The notes below the pieces were generated by a model that was given only the letters and a program-made list of their open reading frames with translations, did no database searches and was not told where the DNA came from. This document shows, in pieces, positions 40,301 to 48,451 of a stretch of DNA of 64,000 nt; the stretch's first letter is position 1; the number at the start of each line of letters is the position of its first letter. The stretch lies in NCBI GenBank assembly GCA_000320545.1, contig ADNK01000413.1, positions 1 to 64,000 of the forward strand, in the 5' to 3' direction. A program made the position numbers and the translations under genes. The DNA comes from Bigelowiella natans CCMP2755. Its lineage: Eukaryota; Cercozoa; Chlorarachniophyceae.

Positions 40301-40744
40301 ACGCAATTTCAATATCTTTTAATGTTGTACCGATTTGTAGAAACCTGCTTGTTTGAGCTGGACTGATAAAATATATACACATTCAATATATAACAAGATT
40401 CTTGTTGAAGAGAAGGCAGCAGCTGGAAGCGCTGCTGCCAACTATCGAAGAATCCCTCTCTGGTGCCTCGTTAGAATTATGTAACAGCAATGATGATGAT
40501 AGTAATAACGACGATACGGATATCAAAAATGATGATGAAGATGTAGTTGTGGATAACGACGACACTGATGATTATTTGAGCACCGCCGATTATTGAGGCG
40601 CACCACACCTTCTAGCTACTACTCTTCTGTACTTAGAGCTATTCGTTGTCACGATCTTACATATAATTCTATACAGGGCCTGTTCCTGACTACACGCACG
40701 AAATCAGGGCGCGTATAGTGGATGCAGCCAAGATTCTGGCGTAA
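37347..40744 (+). CDS. Putative glycosyltransferase-like type II membrane protein
   Basis: This is a multi-exon gene whose family I recognise only loosely. Exons 37347-37437 and 37498-37691 join in frame and give a basic start, a signal anchor (LGIVVLPLFFLLVMILGF) and a lumenal stem. Later exons read SIKNARDAGFNVAVCDNSPS, EEVRQIMRKAGAVVRKQ, VGLREALELAARM, AILAFQELEKGDMPLHWDFI, MEYLRADIAVPKRDDSYFGK, LYLNAMAREKLRMVG, DIDWLFGPFAFR, ILPMVYAIRSGAKIISVE and, last, PDYTHEIRARIVDAAKILA before a TAA at 40742-40744. The D-x-S motif after a beta strand and the acidic ELEKGDM motif resemble GT-A glycosyltransferases working on nucleotide sugars. Anchor plus this fold would suit a Golgi enzyme. This is inference. 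Introns hold AT, GT and GAT repeats. Confidence 0.5.
38211..38249. repeat. (AT)n microsatellite
   Basis: AT run in an intron of the putative glycosyltransferase gene. Confidence 0.9.
38486..38578. repeat. Two (AT)n-(GT)n blocks in tandem
   Basis: An AT run followed by GT units occurs twice in a row with a short TTATGTGTAA spacer, suggesting duplication of a compound microsatellite. Confidence 0.85.
40158..40300. repeat. (CA)n and (GT)n microsatellites facing each other
   Basis: A CA run at 40158-40194 and a GT run at 40253-40300 are separated by about 60 bp of C/T-rich sequence and could pair as a hairpin. Confidence 0.85.
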
Positions 40745-41803
40745 GTTTGTGTAGTATCGCGTGAGCAGTGAACGTGCCTCGTCTGCGCGCTCCCTAATAT
40801 TAAGCCGGCGTTCTAGCATATAATAACTACCAGCGTTAACATTTCATTATCATTACCACAGCGTGTGTTGCGAGGGTGTGCATTAATTGTTGCCATTTGA
40901 TGTGCACGCTGTCATACAAACGTTGCATGGTGCATGGCATCAATCAGCATAGACGACAATAGCGAGAATTGTGCAATGAGCAGAAAGAGAGGTAATTATT
41001 GTGGCACTCAATGATGCTCGCTACGTGCACACGTTCAGCTACGCTAGTACGCCACGCGCACGCGCATGCACATCGATCATGGCGGCAATTCTATTTGTAT
41101 GCGCAGAACGTTAATTGCGTGCGTGCACATGCTAATGTGTACGTGGAATGCACCAACACGACCAATGATGCAATCGATGAATGCCGCGTGCGCGTTGTTG
41201 ACGCCGACAGCAGGGGCGGGCACGCTAGCTAACAAGCACCGGAGCCTTGCAAGAGCTAGACAGCATGACAGCTGCAAGAGAGACGGACACAATGATCAAT
41301 CAAATTGAATTTGTTCAATGACTGGTCATCCTCATGTAGCTGTGCAGCAATGCTAGAATGCAGCGGCTAAGCGATGATGACAGACACAGTGACATCACAC
41401 ATGCAGAACACAAGTCACATCACAAGTGATCAAGTGACATCATGCACATGGCGGAGGAGCACACATTGCATTCACATGTCCATCATTCAGCGCTGTTGAT
41501 GTCAAATCTGTTGGTCTTCGCTGTGATCGAGCGTGTGACATTTCATGCAACAATGTGTTGTGACGACCACAGCTGTGACGATGGGCAACAAGTGGGGCGG
41601 TGCTCAGTGAGCAGTCTAGCAGTGCTGCTCTGGCTAGCTAGCACTGCTGCAGATTGCTAGATTGCCTGTGCGTGGCTGTCACTTGTGGCCGCCAGCTGGA
41701 GCACTGCAGAGCGCCATGCCAGAGCGCATGCATGCTGCAGCTCGCGGACACGTGCATGCGCATGCACTAGCGCTAGCTAGGACAATCAGCCACATGGAAC
41801 GCG
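40745..41803. other. Left part of the convergent spacer that received the viral element
   Basis: This is rich in GCATGC, CGCG, GCTAGC and TGCA words and contains a dispersed repeat copy. With 60635-61398 it forms the convergent spacer between the putative glycosyltransferase and SERBP1, split by the element. I see no gene in it. Confidence 0.6.
41278..41374 (+). repeat. Dispersed repeat of convergent spacers, copy 3
   Basis: It shares GAGACGGACACAATGATCAA, TGGTCATCCTCATGTAGCTG and AATGCAGCGGCTA with the copies near 27.93 and 34.73 kb. Confidence 0.65.
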
Positions 41804-42169
41804 CGTGTGCTGCAGCAGACTGCTGCACCATGCCCCACATTTGATTTCCCATCTGCCGTCAGTGGGGGAATGACACAAAATTTTCATTTCAAAAATTCAC
41901 CCACTGACGACCCACTGCTGAACTGAATTGCTAGAATGACATGGCAAAATTGCACGAGCATGACACGTCAAGTGTTCTGCATTTGATTTCCCATCAGCAA
42001 TCAGTGGCAAAATGTGCGAAAATGCGCAACATGAAAGCTTCACCCACTGACGACCTGCTGCTGAACTGAATTGCTGTGATGACATGATGAAAATCACAGG
42101 CACATCCCATGTGTTTTGTGAAAACAATCTTTGTTGAAAATGACATGGCAAAATCCACAGCAGAGCATC
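41804..42169 (+). repeat. Left terminal inverted repeat
   Basis: It matches 60271-60634 in inverse orientation over its whole length, from outer CGTGTGC to inner GCAGAGCATC. Inside are two degenerate tandem units of about 145 bp, each starting CATTTGATTTCCCATC and sharing CACCCACTGACGAC and TGCTGAACTGAATTGCT. Compared with the right repeat, this copy has lost 11 TA steps to CA or TG. Confidence 0.9.
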
Positions 42170-42209
42170 GTTGAAAACACTGCAAACTTGTTCTCACGCA
42201 AAGTGATGA

Positions 42210-42941
42210 ATGAGAACATTTGAATCAAAAAAAGGAAAACCATCAGATGAATGGCTGACTGAAAAACAATTTGAATCTTTGAAAAACAAAAGATTTTTGC
42301 ATGTGACATCATCAAACATGGACACACACAAAAGAAAACCCACTGAAGAACTTGTTGTCAAACTTGGGCAAGGTGAGGGAACTCAGCCAGCATCAAGATT
42401 GAAAGATTGCATTTCACATCATGGTTGCACTGACTCCAAAAGACCTTGGATGGGTTGCAAATTGCATTGTTTGTTCGCAACAGAAAAGAATGAAAATGTG
42501 GCAGCAACAAACTCCATGGTTCATGAATGTGAACTCAAATCAAAACAGCATGCTGAAAAAAACAACTTGTTGGTAGACAGAGGCGATGAAAGGACATTGA
42601 CAAGATCAAGTGAATTGATTGGAACATTGGATTGCAAACAATTTGAAAAACTCACAGACATTGAGTCAAAACCTGCATGCAATTTGCGAAATGAAAAGCA
42701 GAAATGCATCGTTGAAATGTCAGACCATGCAAACAAAGCAAAGAAAAATGACCATCAAAAACCTGCTACCTTCAAAGTGAAACACAGTGATGGCAGTGCA
42801 GAAGGAACAATTGGAAATGTGTCACCTAATGATGTCAAATCAAAGAATTTTGACAAGTCATTTAGAGAACATTGTGAAAAATCAAATGACAAAGACAACA
42901 TCAAATTAGAAGATGAACATGTGAAACACCTTGGCATTTGA
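42210..42941 (+). CDS. Unknown Lys/Glu-rich element protein
   Basis: A 243-residue open frame starting from an ATG 40 bp inside the left inverted repeat. I do not recognise it. It is hydrophilic, rich in Lys, Glu, Asp and Asn, and predicted mostly disordered. It has no tyrosine at all, and the underlying DNA has almost no TpA, as in all genes of this half. Seven Cys are scattered with no zinc-finger spacing; some could be former Tyr. It would converge with the minus-strand genes that follow. Confidence 0.5.
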   Translation: MRTFESKKGKPSDEWLTEKQFESLKNKRFLHVTSSNMDTHKRKPTEELVVKLGQGEGTQPASRLKDCISHHGCTDSKRPWMGCKLHCLFATEKNENVAATNSMVHECELKSKQHAEKNNLLVDRGDERTLTRSSELIGTLDCKQFEKLTDIESKPACNLRNEKQKCIVEMSDHANKAKKNDHQKPATFKVKHSDGSAEGTIGNVSPNDVKSKNFDKSFREHCEKSNDKDNIKLEDEHVKHLGI

Positions 42942-43153
42942 TCATCTACTGAAACATCATGCACAGCCCATTTTGCATCTTCATCAAAATCAAATGGTTT
43001 TTTCATGATTTGCAATTTGACAAACAAATCACCATTTTCTGTCATCAACAACTTGTCAATTTTTTGCAATTTGTTCATCCTTTCTTCTAATTTTTTTGAT
43101 CGTTTCTCTAATTCCATTGTTTTCAACAAACATTCAATGAGATTTGTTGTCAT
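42755..43153 (-). CDS. Possible small coiled-coil protein, partly overlapping the previous gene
   Basis: From the first ATG (43153) the frame encodes a heptad-rich segment with MELEKRSKKLEERMNKLQK, then a less convincing tail that overlaps the opposite-strand gene by nearly 190 bp. Only the part from 42940 upward looks coding; the original stop may have been lost. The family is unknown. Confidence 0.35.
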   Translation of the reverse strand: MTTNLIECLLKTMELEKRSKKLEERMNKLQKIDKLLMTENGDLFVKLQIMKKPFDFDEDAKWAVHDVSVDDQMPRCFTCSSSNLMLSLSFDFSQCSLNDLSKFFDLTSLGDTFPIVPSALPSLCFTLKVAGF

Positions 43154-43334
43154 TGATGACAACAACAAAAATCACTTGCTCACCACACTTTTCAGTTGCC
43201 ATCTCGTGTGCTTCTTTGAAAGTTTCACCTGACACAAGGTTCATTCTCATGGAAGCCATGTGTTTTTTGCCATGATGCTTGCCATGAGCTGCTAATGAAT
43301 CTTTCTGTCTTTTGGTTGATTTTTTTGATGCCAT
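43134..43334 (-). CDS. Small basic protein of unknown function
   Basis: From an ATG at 43334, about 66 residues begin with MMASKKSTKRQKDSLAAHGK and include GETFKEAHEMATEKCG. The basic N-terminus suggests nucleic-acid or core binding, but I cannot name a family. It lies between two minus-strand genes in a co-directional row. Confidence 0.4.
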   Translation of the reverse strand: MASKKSTKRQKDSLAAHGKHHGKKHMASMRMNLVSGETFKEAHEMATEKCGEQVIFVVVINDNKSH

Positions 43335-43352
43335 CACATCACTGTGGATTTT

Positions 43353-43991
43353 TCATTTTGACAAAGGAACATCGTGTTTGTCAACCATCTTTTTGTCAAT
43401 GTTGCGAGATGGTCCACCAAACAGAACAGAACACAGACGGGCTCTGCTCCAAGACTCGGCACTTTGATTTGGACGACTTCCTCCAGAACAGTGAGCTCCT
43501 TTGCCTTTGTTCACAATTTCTCTTGAAGATTTCAAAGGAACATCCAAAACTTCAGTCACATTGGATGAGGATGCATCACCTTTGAAACACTTGTCTGCTT
43601 TTTGTGTCCATTTGGATTTCTTGCTTTTGAAACTTCTCAACTTTGGTCTGTTTCTGCCATGAAAAATGCTCTCTGTTTGTTTTTCCCCATCTTTTTTGCT
43701 CAACGATTTGGGCACATGCTTCTCATTGATGCTCATCTCACATTTTTTAACAGCATCTTGAACTGCTTTGCTGTTCATCCATTCACATCCGGCATCTGAA
43801 CCCCACGAAAGCCAAGCCACAGCACCTCTTCTCTCATTTCTTTGTGATTGGTCCATCGGTTTGCCATCATTTTTCCATCTGTCGCATCCTGGTTTAGATG
43901 TGCATTTGTGACGAGCGAACCAAGCATTCACAACAATGACATCTTCAACATCCATGGCATCGTCATGTGCTAATTGTTCAGCTCTTTTCAT
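43353..43991 (-). CDS. Conserved-looking element protein of unknown function
   Basis: About 212 residues from the ATG at 43991, which leaves 7 bp after the upstream stop. An earlier in-frame ATG at 44084 would add 31 basic residues and overlap that gene. The core GAVAWLSWGSDAGCEWMNSK with preceding VIVVNAWFARHKC and Cys pairs looks like a folded domain; I recall similar G-A-V-A-aromatic-L-x-W-G-G segments in large DNA virus proteins of unknown role, but I cannot name the family. The C-terminal half is Lys/Ser-rich. It has no tyrosine; the Cys after DAG could be a former Tyr. Confidence 0.55.
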   Translation of the reverse strand: MKRAEQLAHDDAMDVEDVIVVNAWFARHKCTSKPGCDRWKNDGKPMDQSQRNERRGAVAWLSWGSDAGCEWMNSKAVQDAVKKCEMSINEKHVPKSLSKKDGEKQTESIFHGRNRPKLRSFKSKKSKWTQKADKCFKGDASSSNVTEVLDVPLKSSREIVNKGKGAHCSGGSRPNQSAESWSRARLCSVLFGGPSRNIDKKMVDKHDVPLSK

Positions 43992-43998
43992 TCCTGTT

Positions 43999-44638
43999 TC
44001 AATCGTGCCTTTCCAATTCAGCTTCTTTGATTTCAATGCTATTCGGGCTTTCTTCCTCACTTTCATTGGCATTTTCAATTTCATTGTTCAATTTGAGAAG
44101 ATTTTTTGCATGCTTTTCACAAAGAATGTGTTTGTCATGACATTTTTTGATCACAAATCCATCACAGAAGGGACAACACATTTTGAGAATGTGTTTGTCA
44201 CAATGTTTTTTGGTCACAAATCCATCACAGAAGGGACAATGTGTTTCATCGTGTTTCGTTTCATCTTCATGACAATCTCTCGCACAAGCATTGATGCAAT
44301 CTCCATCATCTGTTCCATGTTGTTTCATGTCTCTACCTGGAACATTTTCATTGACACATTTTCTTTTCATTTTTTCTTCAGCTGTTAGTTCTGCTTCTTT
44401 CTTTCTTTTCTGATGAACAGATATTTTTTTGGCATCCTTTTCCAATGACTTCAAAAGGTGAACCTTCAACATTTGATTCATTGCAAGTTCTGCCACCAAT
44501 CTTGACTAATCGGTTGGTGTTGATGTTGCATCCATGACCATTTTTCATCTCTTTGTTTTCAATTTTAGCAAAAAGCTTTTGCAAGTTCTTTTTTTGAAGA
44601 GAACTAAACTTTCTAAATTTTTTCAAAAAACTTTTCAT
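43999..44638 (-). pseudogene. Zinc-finger protein, probably frameshifted
   Basis: Two frames on the minus strand join into one probable gene. The upstream part (ATG at 44638) encodes a basic helical segment, MKSFLKKFRKFSSLQKKN. The downstream frame carries a Lys/Glu-rich linker and two tandem C2H2-like fingers, HCPFCDGFVTKKHCDKHI then CCPFCDGFVIKKCHDKHI, followed by a short acidic tail. The frames overlap at 44378-44499 with no good start for the second, so a one-base change near 44,480 is likely. The near-identical fingers suggest recent duplication. Related single fingers occur in two other genes of this half. Confidence 0.5.
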
Positions 44639-44751
44639 TGTGTCATCAGACACATCATCATCACAGATTAGATTTCTTCAAGTGAGAATTGAACGAATGA
44701 AAATTTGAAAAAAAACCACAGTTTTTTTGAGAGTTTTGAAACGACCACAAA

Positions 44752-45140
44752 ATGGTTCAAAAAGAAAAAATCTGCAGCATCACAATGAGCGAAAATGTTG
44801 TTGGCGGAGCAACTCTAAATCCCAAAGGATTGAACAAAATGTTCAAATCCAAAACTTCAGGATGTGTGAAAGAATGCCACAAAAAGAACTCTCAAAAATG
44901 GCTACGAAAGGCAGAATGCAAAGCCTGCAATTGCATGATTGGATTAGCATCACTGTCTCGTCACAAAAGAACTGAAAAAAACACATGCTCAATGGTGATC
45001 CTAATCCATCCGAAGAGCAGAAAAAATTTGTAGATGATCATGAATGTGTCAAGTTCAGGAAATGCAAATTGGTCAAATTGGAAGAAAAATCAGATTTTGT
45101 CATGAAGAAATCAGAAGAGTTAGGAAACAAAACACAATGA
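44752..45140 (+). pseudogene. Small zinc-finger protein, frameshifted near its end
   Basis: The ATG frame encodes ISEN-type leader MVQKEKICSITMSENVVGG, a basic middle and a finger CKACNCMIGLASLSRHKRTE. Near 45,000 the coding character passes to another frame that encodes SEEQKKFVDDHECVKFRK and stops at TGA 45138-45140. This is best explained by a single-base shift. The finger resembles the C-terminal finger of the 47034-47639 gene. It is tyrosine-free. Confidence 0.45.
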
Positions 45141-45145
45141 ATGCA

Positions 45146-45184
45146 ATTTTGTGATCATCATGATTGCCATCATGATCACAAAAT
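45146..45184. terminator. Hairpin between convergent element genes
   Basis: ATTTTGTGATCAT(CAT)GAT and ATCATGATCACAAAAT form a stem of about 16 bp with a three-base bulge and a TTGCC-type loop, exactly between the 3' ends of two converging genes. Mimivirus-group viruses end mRNAs at such hairpins; use here is inference. Confidence 0.55.
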
Positions 45185-45472
45185 GACATCATGAACAAGT
45201 TGAACATTGACAGTTTTTGTTTCATGACCATTGATGTCATCATTGTGATTGTCAATGTCCTCAAATCCATCATGCCAAGATGGTCCACCACATTGTTCTT
45301 TTTCTTCAACATCTGGTTTAGCAAGACCAAGTTCAATCAATGTGTCTCCATTTTGTCCCTTGTGATTGTCAATGTTCTTCACAAATGCTTCTACAGTTTC
45401 ATCATCAACCTTTGGTTTTGTTGGAACTTTTTCATCCTTGTCATCATTGCTCATCACAACATGACTGTGCAT
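45176..45472 (-). CDS. Small acidic element protein
   Basis: About 98 residues from an ATG at 45472, with a possible later start at 45454. It contains DDETVEAFVKNIDNHKGQNG and TLIELGLAKPDVEEKEQ, so a short folded helical region is plausible. It overlaps the end of the upstream minus-strand gene by 19 bp. The family is unknown. No tyrosine. Confidence 0.45.
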   Translation of the reverse strand: MHSHVVMSNDDKDEKVPTKPKVDDETVEAFVKNIDNHKGQNGDTLIELGLAKPDVEEKEQCGGPSWHDGFEDIDNHNDDINGHETKTVNVQLVHDVIL

Positions 45473-45720
45473 TTCACAATGATTTCAAACGAACATTGAT
45501 CAAATGATGCTGTCATGCCATCAACTTTTTTAGGAACCTTTGGAATTTCTTTTTTCTTCTTTTCCTCCTCTTTCATTTTTGGTTTACGAACATCCTCAAA
45601 ATGTTTCTTGTTGTGTTCACTTGTCTTCTCTTTTTTTTCTTGACATCTCTTCTTTTGGTGTGCTGTCATTTTTTCTCTGTTTGGTTTGTGACATGCTTTT
45701 TGTTTTTCCTCATCAGACAT
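45454..45720 (-). CDS. Small Lys/Glu-rich element protein
   Basis: 88 residues from an ATG at 45720: highly charged (MSDEEKQKACHKPNREKMTA and EEKKKKEIPKVPKKVDGM), predicted disordered and helical. It is divergent from the next gene with about 120 bp between the ATGs. I do not recognise it. Confidence 0.4.
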   Translation of the reverse strand: MSDEEKQKACHKPNREKMTAHQKKRCQEKKEKTSEHNKKHFEDVRKPKMKEEEKKKKEIPKVPKKVDGMTASFDQCSFEIIVKCTVML

Positions 45721-45841
45721 TTGTCAAAACAGTTTGGATTTTTGCATTTGAAAAAAATGATCTCAACTCAATTGACATGTGAGCAATTTGAGAGAAACAG
45801 AAAAAAGGTTCACACGACAGTGGAACAATTGTTTTCCATTG

Positions 45842-47008
45842 ATGGAAGAAGATGGAAAAGGAAATGAAGTTCCAAGTGAAGTCAATGTTGATCATCTTCT
45901 TTGGATGATTTTCAATGAAGACTCCATTGGAGGTGACAGAAAACTTGTGGTGAGAAAAACTGACACTGCGGTGATTGGTCCAATGACAGAAACAAGAACA
46001 CATTTGTCGAACATGGAAAAGAATTCAATCACATGTGCCAATGACAACGGATTTGACATCAGTGATCCAACAGAAGATTCAAGAACACCACCAAGAGCAC
46101 AAACACCGCCAAAAATGACAAGAACACCAGCACCACCACCATCTAGAAATGGGTCAAGATCATCAACACCATCGCCAAGAGGACCAGCACCAAGAGGACC
46201 AGCACCAGGAGGACTAGCACCAGCACCAGCACCAGCACCAGCACCAGCACCAGCACCAGAAAACAGACAACAACAGATGGCACAAGAAGCAAAACTACCA
46301 GCATTAGCAAGATCATCTGGTCGTGATGTTCCAACACAAGCAACACCATCACAAAGATTTGACCAACAACCAGGTTTCAGTCCAACCCCAGTTGTTCCTG
46401 CAACGGCACCTGCTGGATTTGAATCAACACCAGATGACACAGGTGAGAAAAAATTGACAGATTCATCTTTGAAAGAAATGAAAGAACATGATGATTTTCA
46501 GAGACCGCTACCTGATGTTTCAGAAAGACAAAATGCAATCTGTCAGACCAAGATGAGGCAAGGATTGATCCAAGAAGCAACTCATCCATTCGGAGGTAAA
46601 CGTGATGTGACCAATGAATCACAAATCAATTGCAATGCTGATCATGAAAACCCATTCATCAAATCTCAAGCAAGATTGAAGGTGAAAGAAATGGATGACA
46701 CGAGCATCACACACAAACCTCAATTGCAAGAGGCCATTGATGATGCCAAACCATCTGCTAAATTGCCAGCAAAGATGGCCAATGTGAAAGCACTAAAAGT
46801 TGAAGTTCCAGTTGAACCTCCGTTCAAAGCAAGAGGTTTTGATCCAAAGGAATTGCGACCTGCATTTGAAATCAATTGCACTCACGGCATGGTGCCTCAT
46901 CACATGTCTCAAGCATGCAAAAAGAAGAAAGATGAAGTAGCAGATGTGCATGCTGCTCACATCAAATCAAAACAAATGAAAGATGCTTCTGATTTGTTTT
47001 TTCAATGA
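45842..47008 (+). CDS. Proline-rich element protein with an (AP)n tract
   Basis: About 388 residues from the first in-frame ATG (45842); the frame is open a little further upstream but without an ATG. An N-terminal segment with VNVDHLLWMIFNEDSIGGD looks folded. A disordered Pro/Ser/Thr-rich middle follows with SPRGPAPRGPAPGG and about seven AP repeats. The C-terminal third is mixed, with FEINCTHGMVPHHMSQACKK. There is no tyrosine in the whole protein. It could be a virion or scaffold protein, but nothing proves this. Confidence 0.55.
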   Translation: MEEDGKGNEVPSEVNVDHLLWMIFNEDSIGGDRKLVVRKTDTAVIGPMTETRTHLSNMEKNSITCANDNGFDISDPTEDSRTPPRAQTPPKMTRTPAPPPSRNGSRSSTPSPRGPAPRGPAPGGLAPAPAPAPAPAPAPENRQQQMAQEAKLPALARSSGRDVPTQATPSQRFDQQPGFSPTPVVPATAPAGFESTPDDTGEKKLTDSSLKEMKEHDDFQRPLPDVSERQNAICQTKMRQGLIQEATHPFGGKRDVTNESQINCNADHENPFIKSQARLKVKEMDDTSITHKPQLQEAIDDAKPSAKLPAKMANVKALKVEVPVEPPFKARGFDPKELRPAFEINCTHGMVPHHMSQACKKKKDEVADVHAAHIKSKQMKDASDLFFQ

Positions 47009-47033
47009 AAATGACTCAAAGATGTGAACACAC

Positions 47034-47639
47034 ATGAACACAATGAAACATGTGCCAGATCATGCCAAAGGAAAAATTTGCAAACTGCACATGTCAGGAA
47101 ATGAAGATTCAATTTGTCATGGTTCTGCCATTCAAAGTTCAAGTGTGAGATCATCTGGTCATAGAAAAAATTTGAAATGTTGGAAAAAGGGTACAGGTTC
47201 ATTCATGACATCATTTGAATCATTGGAAAATGAAAATGCAATCACAACCCTTGTTGAAAATTTCCCTTGTGATTCTGAACATGAATTAGAAGCCAGAGAA
47301 CGATTTTGCATGGAAAACAACAAATGCATCAATGAAAATGCACCCACAAGAACTGCAAAAGAATGGAGAGAAACAAACAAAGAACGATCAAAACAATGCA
47401 GACAAGATGACAAAGAACGAATGGCAAAACCAAACAAAAAATGTCATGAAGATGACAAAGAATTGTCAAAGGAAAAAAGAAAAGAACACTTTGCGAATCA
47501 CAGAAAAAAGAACAAAGAAAAATTTGAAGAAAAAATCAAATGTCCCTTCTGTGGTTGTTCTGTTGGAAAATCCAATTTGAAAAGACATCAAAGAACCAAA
47601 AAATGTTCAAAAGCACAAGAAGAATTCAAACAAAAATGA
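47034..47639 (+). CDS. Basic protein with a C-terminal zinc finger
   Basis: 201 residues from an ATG 23 bp after the previous stop. The middle is extremely Lys/Glu-rich with repeated KERSKQCRQDDKERMAKPN-like units, likely a long helix. The end carries CPFCGCSVGKSNLKRHQRTK, a C2H2/C2HC-type finger. The same kind of finger occurs near 44.1 and 44.9 kb, so the element encodes a small finger family. Cys and His in the canonical spacing argue that these particular residues are real and not former tyrosines. Confidence 0.55.
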   Translation: MNTMKHVPDHAKGKICKLHMSGNEDSICHGSAIQSSSVRSSGHRKNLKCWKKGTGSFMTSFESLENENAITTLVENFPCDSEHELEARERFCMENNKCINENAPTRTAKEWRETNKERSKQCRQDDKERMAKPNKKCHEDDKELSKEKRKEHFANHRKKNKEKFEEKIKCPFCGCSVGKSNLKRHQRTKKCSKAQEEFKQK

Positions 47640-47661
47640 ATGTTTGAAATGATTGTCGTTT

Positions 47662-47696
47662 CATTGTGATTGTCATCATCCATTGCAATCACAATG
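47662..47696. terminator. Intergenic hairpin after the zinc-finger gene
   Basis: CATTGTGATTG and CAATCACAATG form an 11-bp perfect stem with a loop of about 13 nt, between the stop at 47639 and the ATPase ATG. It resembles the 45.15-kb hairpin. Confidence 0.5.
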
Positions 47697-47734
47697 TGAC
47701 CAATTCTGAAAAGGGCAAATGCAAAAAATTAGAC

Positions 47735-48451
47735 ATGAAACCAACAATGACAACCAAAAAAAAACAGATCCACAACAATTGCAACTTGACACCTTCGTTT
47801 CCAAACAGATGCTCATTCACAGCTCCAACAGGAAGTGGAAAATCAGTGGTGATGGCAAATTTGTCAACTCGTAAAAGACATTCAAGAAACTTCTTTGATG
47901 TTGTTTTGTTTCACTCTCCAAACGTTCACTTTGAAGACGAACGTGCAGAAACAAAGGCAAAAAATGAAAAAGCAGAAATGAAATTTGAAGAAAAGTTCAA
48001 AGAGAAAGAGTTTGGAGCCATGGTTCATGAAGTGATGCGAGAACAAAAAGAACTAAAAGACAAAAAGAAACACATGAAAAAAACATTGACAATCATTGAT
48101 GATTTCGCTTCAGATGAAAAAGTGATGAAAAGTGAAACATTGAAAGATTTGTTCTTTGCTGGTGGAAAATGTGGTGCATGTGTTTGGATCACCAGTCAGT
48201 GTTGCAAAATTGTTTCTCCTGATGTTCGCACAAATGCCGAACATTTGATTGTTTTTAGCAGACAACCTTCAACTGAATTGAAAAAGATGGCTGAAGAAAT
48301 GTCAACAGGCAAATGCACTGAGAAAAAAATTGTGGAAACACTTGATGAAATGTCTTCTGTGGATCATTCATTTCCACATTGCAATCGCAAGCAACCAATG
48401 AATGAAAGGTGCATGATCAATTTTCAAAGTTTCATGAACATCCAAACATGA
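47735..48451 (+). CDS. FtsK/HerA (A32-like) genome packaging ATPase
   Basis: This enzyme pumps the genome into the capsid in polinton-like viruses, virophages and large DNA viruses. The Walker A motif FTAPTGSGKS lies at about residues 27-36. VLFHSPN follows at the next strand. Walker B is TLTIIDDFASD near residue 125. A sensor/arginine region has ACVWITSQCCKIVSPDVRTN. At about 238 residues from the ATG at 47735 it is the usual size for the short PLV type; the frame is open a further 69 bp upstream without an ATG. There is no tyrosine, and the two Cys after the SQ motif and the His of AEHLIVF stand where aromatic residues are common in this family, which fits Tyr-to-Cys/His change. The next gene overlaps by ATGA. 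Confidence 0.75.
   Translation: MKPTMTTKKKQIHNNCNLTPSFPNRCSFTAPTGSGKSVVMANLSTRKRHSRNFFDVVLFHSPNVHFEDERAETKAKNEKAEMKFEEKFKEKEFGAMVHEVMREQKELKDKKKHMKKTLTIIDDFASDEKVMKSETLKDLFFAGGKCGACVWITSQCCKIVSPDVRTNAEHLIVFSRQPSTELKKMAEEMSTGKCTEKKIVETLDEMSSVDHSFPHCNRKQPMNERCMINFQSFMNIQT

Noticed and set aside
27928-41374. CRISPR-like or satellite array
   Set aside because: The shared repeat copies are single and kilobases apart, with no regular spacing or spacers.
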